A stretch of DNA of 21,542 bases, from IMG/VR virus record IMGVR_UViG_3300041955_000659, positions 1 through 21,542 of that record, one strand, 5' to 3'. A program made the position numbers and the translations under genes. The notes beneath the pieces were generated by a model. The model did not search any database. It saw only the letters and a program-made list of their open reading frames with translations, and was not told where the DNA came from. This stretch comes from a virus. Shown piece after piece: positions 19,564 to 21,542 of the stretch. Each line of letters begins with the position of its first letter. Within the stretch, counting starts at the first letter, position 1.

Positions 19564-21542
19564 ATGAGTCCGACATTTGGCGGCGGAGGTCTCCTTCTAG
19601 GCTCTCCTAATCAGGGAGGTGGCACAACATGGTCAGAGGAATTTGTCGGACCTCTTGCTAGCTGGTTGAATGTTCAAACTGGCTTCGGTGCAGTTGGCAA
19701 TGGAACGACCGATGACACAACGGCCATCCAAAACGCTCTAAACACAATTACGGCTGGCGGACAACCGAACCTTTACTTTCCTCCCGGCACTTACAAAGTC
19801 ACGAGCACGTTGAGCCTCATCGGCAACCTCGGCCTTTCGCTCATTGGTGCCGATCCTGCAACGACACGGATTCAGTGGGCAGGATCAAGCGGTGGGACAA
19901 TCCTGCACATTGATGGTGTGGCTTATGGCCGTTACCAGCGCATGACCATCGATGGCGCGGGAACTGCTGGTATTCTGATCGACCAGACGGCCACAAGTGG
20001 ATCACCACCACGAAACTTCGACACCGGAAACCAATATTCAGACCTCATTTTGCAAAATGCTGTCACCGCCCTCCAAGGCGGCAACGATAATATAGGCGCA
20101 GCAGAGAGCACCGTTCTCCGCGTTGTGTTCAACAACATCACGGCCTATGGCGTCAGCATATGCAATTTTAATGCGCTCGATTGGTGGCTTTGGTATTGCA
20201 CGTTCAACAATGTGGCTGTCGGAGTTACGAATTATGCCAACGCCAACACTAGCCATGCTGGCAATTATCGCATCTATGGTTGCTTGTTCAACTCCCCAAC
20301 CAATACATTTGATATCAATTACTTAAATACTGGCATCTTTTCGTTCCGAGACAACTATAGCCAGTCGTTCAAGTTTTTTCAAGCCGAGTATTTCTATTCG
20401 AACGCGGCAAATACCTTTTTGCAATCCAATACCGTCAAGATGGCAACGCGCGGCGATCAGTACAACGGCACCACAGTCTATTTTGGTAACATGGGACCGC
20501 TGTTCTTGTTCGACAACGTCATGCAGAGCCCGTCAAACGCGGTGCTAAACAACGGGACGAATAACCCCATCATCGCTGGAACATTGAACGCTTCGGACAT
20601 TCTTTCCCTTGACGGTACTTACACGCTTGCCAATCCGGTTTATTCGACACCTACGGCGCGGGAGATCGAATATGGCGATCAGACTGTCCTCTATAGTTCG
20701 CTCTCGTTGTCCCCACCGACATTGCCTGGTGTGCTTCCAAACTATAATCGAACCATCTTTGAGATAACCGCTGGGGCATCTACTGCGACCATTCAAGCGG
20801 CGATTACGTCGGCCGCCGCACTAAACGGAAACCGACCTGTTGTACACCTTCAAGCTGGTTCATACACGCTGACGACTGCACTCACGATCCCGGTCTGCGA
20901 CCTGCAACTCATCGGAGATGGGTTCGGCAATCAGAATGGGACCGTGCTTAACTGGGGCGGTTCGGGAGCAGCCATTATCTTGCAGGGACCGTCACATGTG
21001 ATATTGCAGGAATTTTACTTGGCGGCTGGCACCGGCATTGGGATCGCAATCCAGAATGCTGATCAGGTTGGTGCCAGAATTTTCATGCAGCAACCGTTGT
21101 TGACGGCATCGACTGCTGGTGGCCTATTCGTCAATGGTTTGGACTATGCGCTAGTCGAGGGCCACGACACTGAACTTGAAGGGCAAGTGGCTGGATTGAT
21201 CGTGGTCGGAGGTACGCACGCTGCGGCAGGAAACCCGCAGGGTGGTCAAACGCACATCCTTTCAGGCAGCGGTGTCGGCAACGGAATGACCATCAGCCTC
21301 TCAAGCGGCGGCACTCTGGTATTCCGCGACGTGTGGGCAGAAAGTGATAGCATTTCCACGTTTATCCAAGCGTCAGGCCCCAGCACTCTCCTAGTGGAAG
21401 GTTGCCGGATGGCTTTTCCTGGAGGGCAGACCGGGCCGACCTTTGAATTCATTAGCTTTAGCGGCAACGCTACGATCCTCGGGAATCAGCCGGACACCAA
21501 CGTCTCGATAGATGCGGCATCAACGGGCAATGTGTGGGTAGT
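19564..21542 (+). CDS. Beta-helix tailspike (pectate-lyase superfamily), 3' end outside the window
   Basis: An open frame from ATG 19564, two bases after the previous stop, continues without interruption for 659 codons to the window edge. The first module begins WLNVQTGFGAVGNGTTDDTT (residues about 34-53) and continues through LYFPPGTYKVTSTLSL. That is the classic N-terminal cap of phage right-handed beta-helix tailspikes of the pectate-lyase/GH28-like superfamily. A second similar entry begins near residue 400 (ITAGASTATIQAAITSAAAL, then VVHLQAGSYTLTTALTIP), so two beta-helix modules seem to be present. Beta-helix coils rich in Asn, Gly and Thr follow each. It probably recognises and cleaves a host surface glycan. 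Composition is far less GC-rich than the head genes, suggesting horizontal exchange. The C-terminal trimerisation part is not visible. Confidence 0.8.
   Translation, partial: MSPTFGGGGLLLGSPNQGGGTTWSEEFVGPLASWLNVQTGFGAVGNGTTDDTTAIQNALNTITAGGQPNLYFPPGTYKVTSTLSLIGNLGLSLIGADPATTRIQWAGSSGGTILHIDGVAYGRYQRMTIDGAGTAGILIDQTATSGSPPRNFDTGNQYSDLILQNAVTALQGGNDNIGAAESTVLRVVFNNITAYGVSICNFNALDWWLWYCTFNNVAVGVTNYANANTSHAGNYRIYGCLFNSPTNTFDINYLNTGIFSFRDNYSQSFKFFQAEYFYSNAANTFLQSNTVKMATRGDQYNGTTVYFGNMGPLFLFDNVMQSPSNAVLNNGTNNPIIAGTLNASDILSLDGTYTLANPVYSTPTAREIEYGDQTVLYSSLSLSPPTLPGVLPNYNRTIFEITAGASTATIQAAITSAAALNGNRPVVHLQAGSYTLTTALTIPVCDLQLIGDGFGNQNGTVLNWGGSGAAIILQGPSHVILQEFYLAAGTGIGIAIQNADQVGARIFMQQPLLTASTAGGLFVNGLDYALVEGHDTELEGQVAGLIVVGGTHAAAGNPQGGQTHILSGSGVGNGMTISLSSGGTLVFRDVWAESDSISTFIQASGPSTLLVEGCRMAFPGGQTGPTFEFISFSGNATILGNQPDTNVSIDAASTGNVWV

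Noticed and set aside
1-21542. tRNA genes, CRISPR arrays, insertion sequences, integrase
   Set aside because: No cloverleaf, regular spacer array, transposase or recombinase was recognised on either strand in this window.

Overview
The window is part of a tailed double-stranded DNA phage or prophage (Caudoviricetes-type head genes) from a GC-rich host. Three exported-looking proteins with Sec signal peptides and zinc-ribbon proteins fit a Gram-negative, possibly alphaproteobacterial, host, but nothing here fixes the taxon. Most of the window is visibly GC-rich. Three stretches are clearly less so: the gene at 825-1373, an insert at 8728-9537, and everything after about 18000.

Layout. (a) 1-2248, minus strand: a run of small early/accessory genes (a partial RMF-like protein, two zinc-ribbon proteins and three unknowns). 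Several are coupled by 1-4 nt overlaps. (b) 2249-3144: a long gene-free control region between the leftward and rightward units. It holds three CCCCTAAAA boxes, an array of about 15 CTATC/GATAG boxes, a large GC-rich hairpin and two leader hairpins. (c) 3145-16732, plus strand: a tightly packed late operon. It runs NusG-like factor, terminase small subunit, a 37-residue membrane peptide, terminase large subunit, portal (DUF1073), Mu gpF-like head protein, DUF2213 protease/scaffold, Gp24-like cement protein, DUF2184 major capsid protein, several small proteins, DUF4054 head-tail adaptor and gp10-like neck/tail-completion protein. (d) 16756-21542: two virion-type proteins with signal peptides, a GH43-like beta-propeller that also has a signal peptide, and a beta-helix tailspike that runs off the window.

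The most interesting object lies in the gpF-like gene. It is interrupted just before the conserved Cys-Arg-Cys near its C-terminus by a 270-residue intein (8728-9537; Cys1, a TPNHP block B, a C-terminal His-Asn, then Cys+1). The intein has no LAGLIDADG or HNH endonuclease in its own frame. Instead the opposite strand carries a complete gene inside the intein (8743-9477, minus) for a helix-turn-helix plus Vsr/PD-(D/E)XK-like nuclease. It has a GGAGGT Shine-Dalgarno and an extended -10-like sequence, both lying in codons of the conserved C-terminal splicing blocks. The two reading frames share codon boundaries. The putative catalytic Asp and Glu codons of the nuclease are the exact antisense of an FHGD...VDVV stretch in the intein. 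My reading is a splicing element with its homing endonuclease gene nested on the antisense strand. Splicing and cleavage are inferred, not shown.
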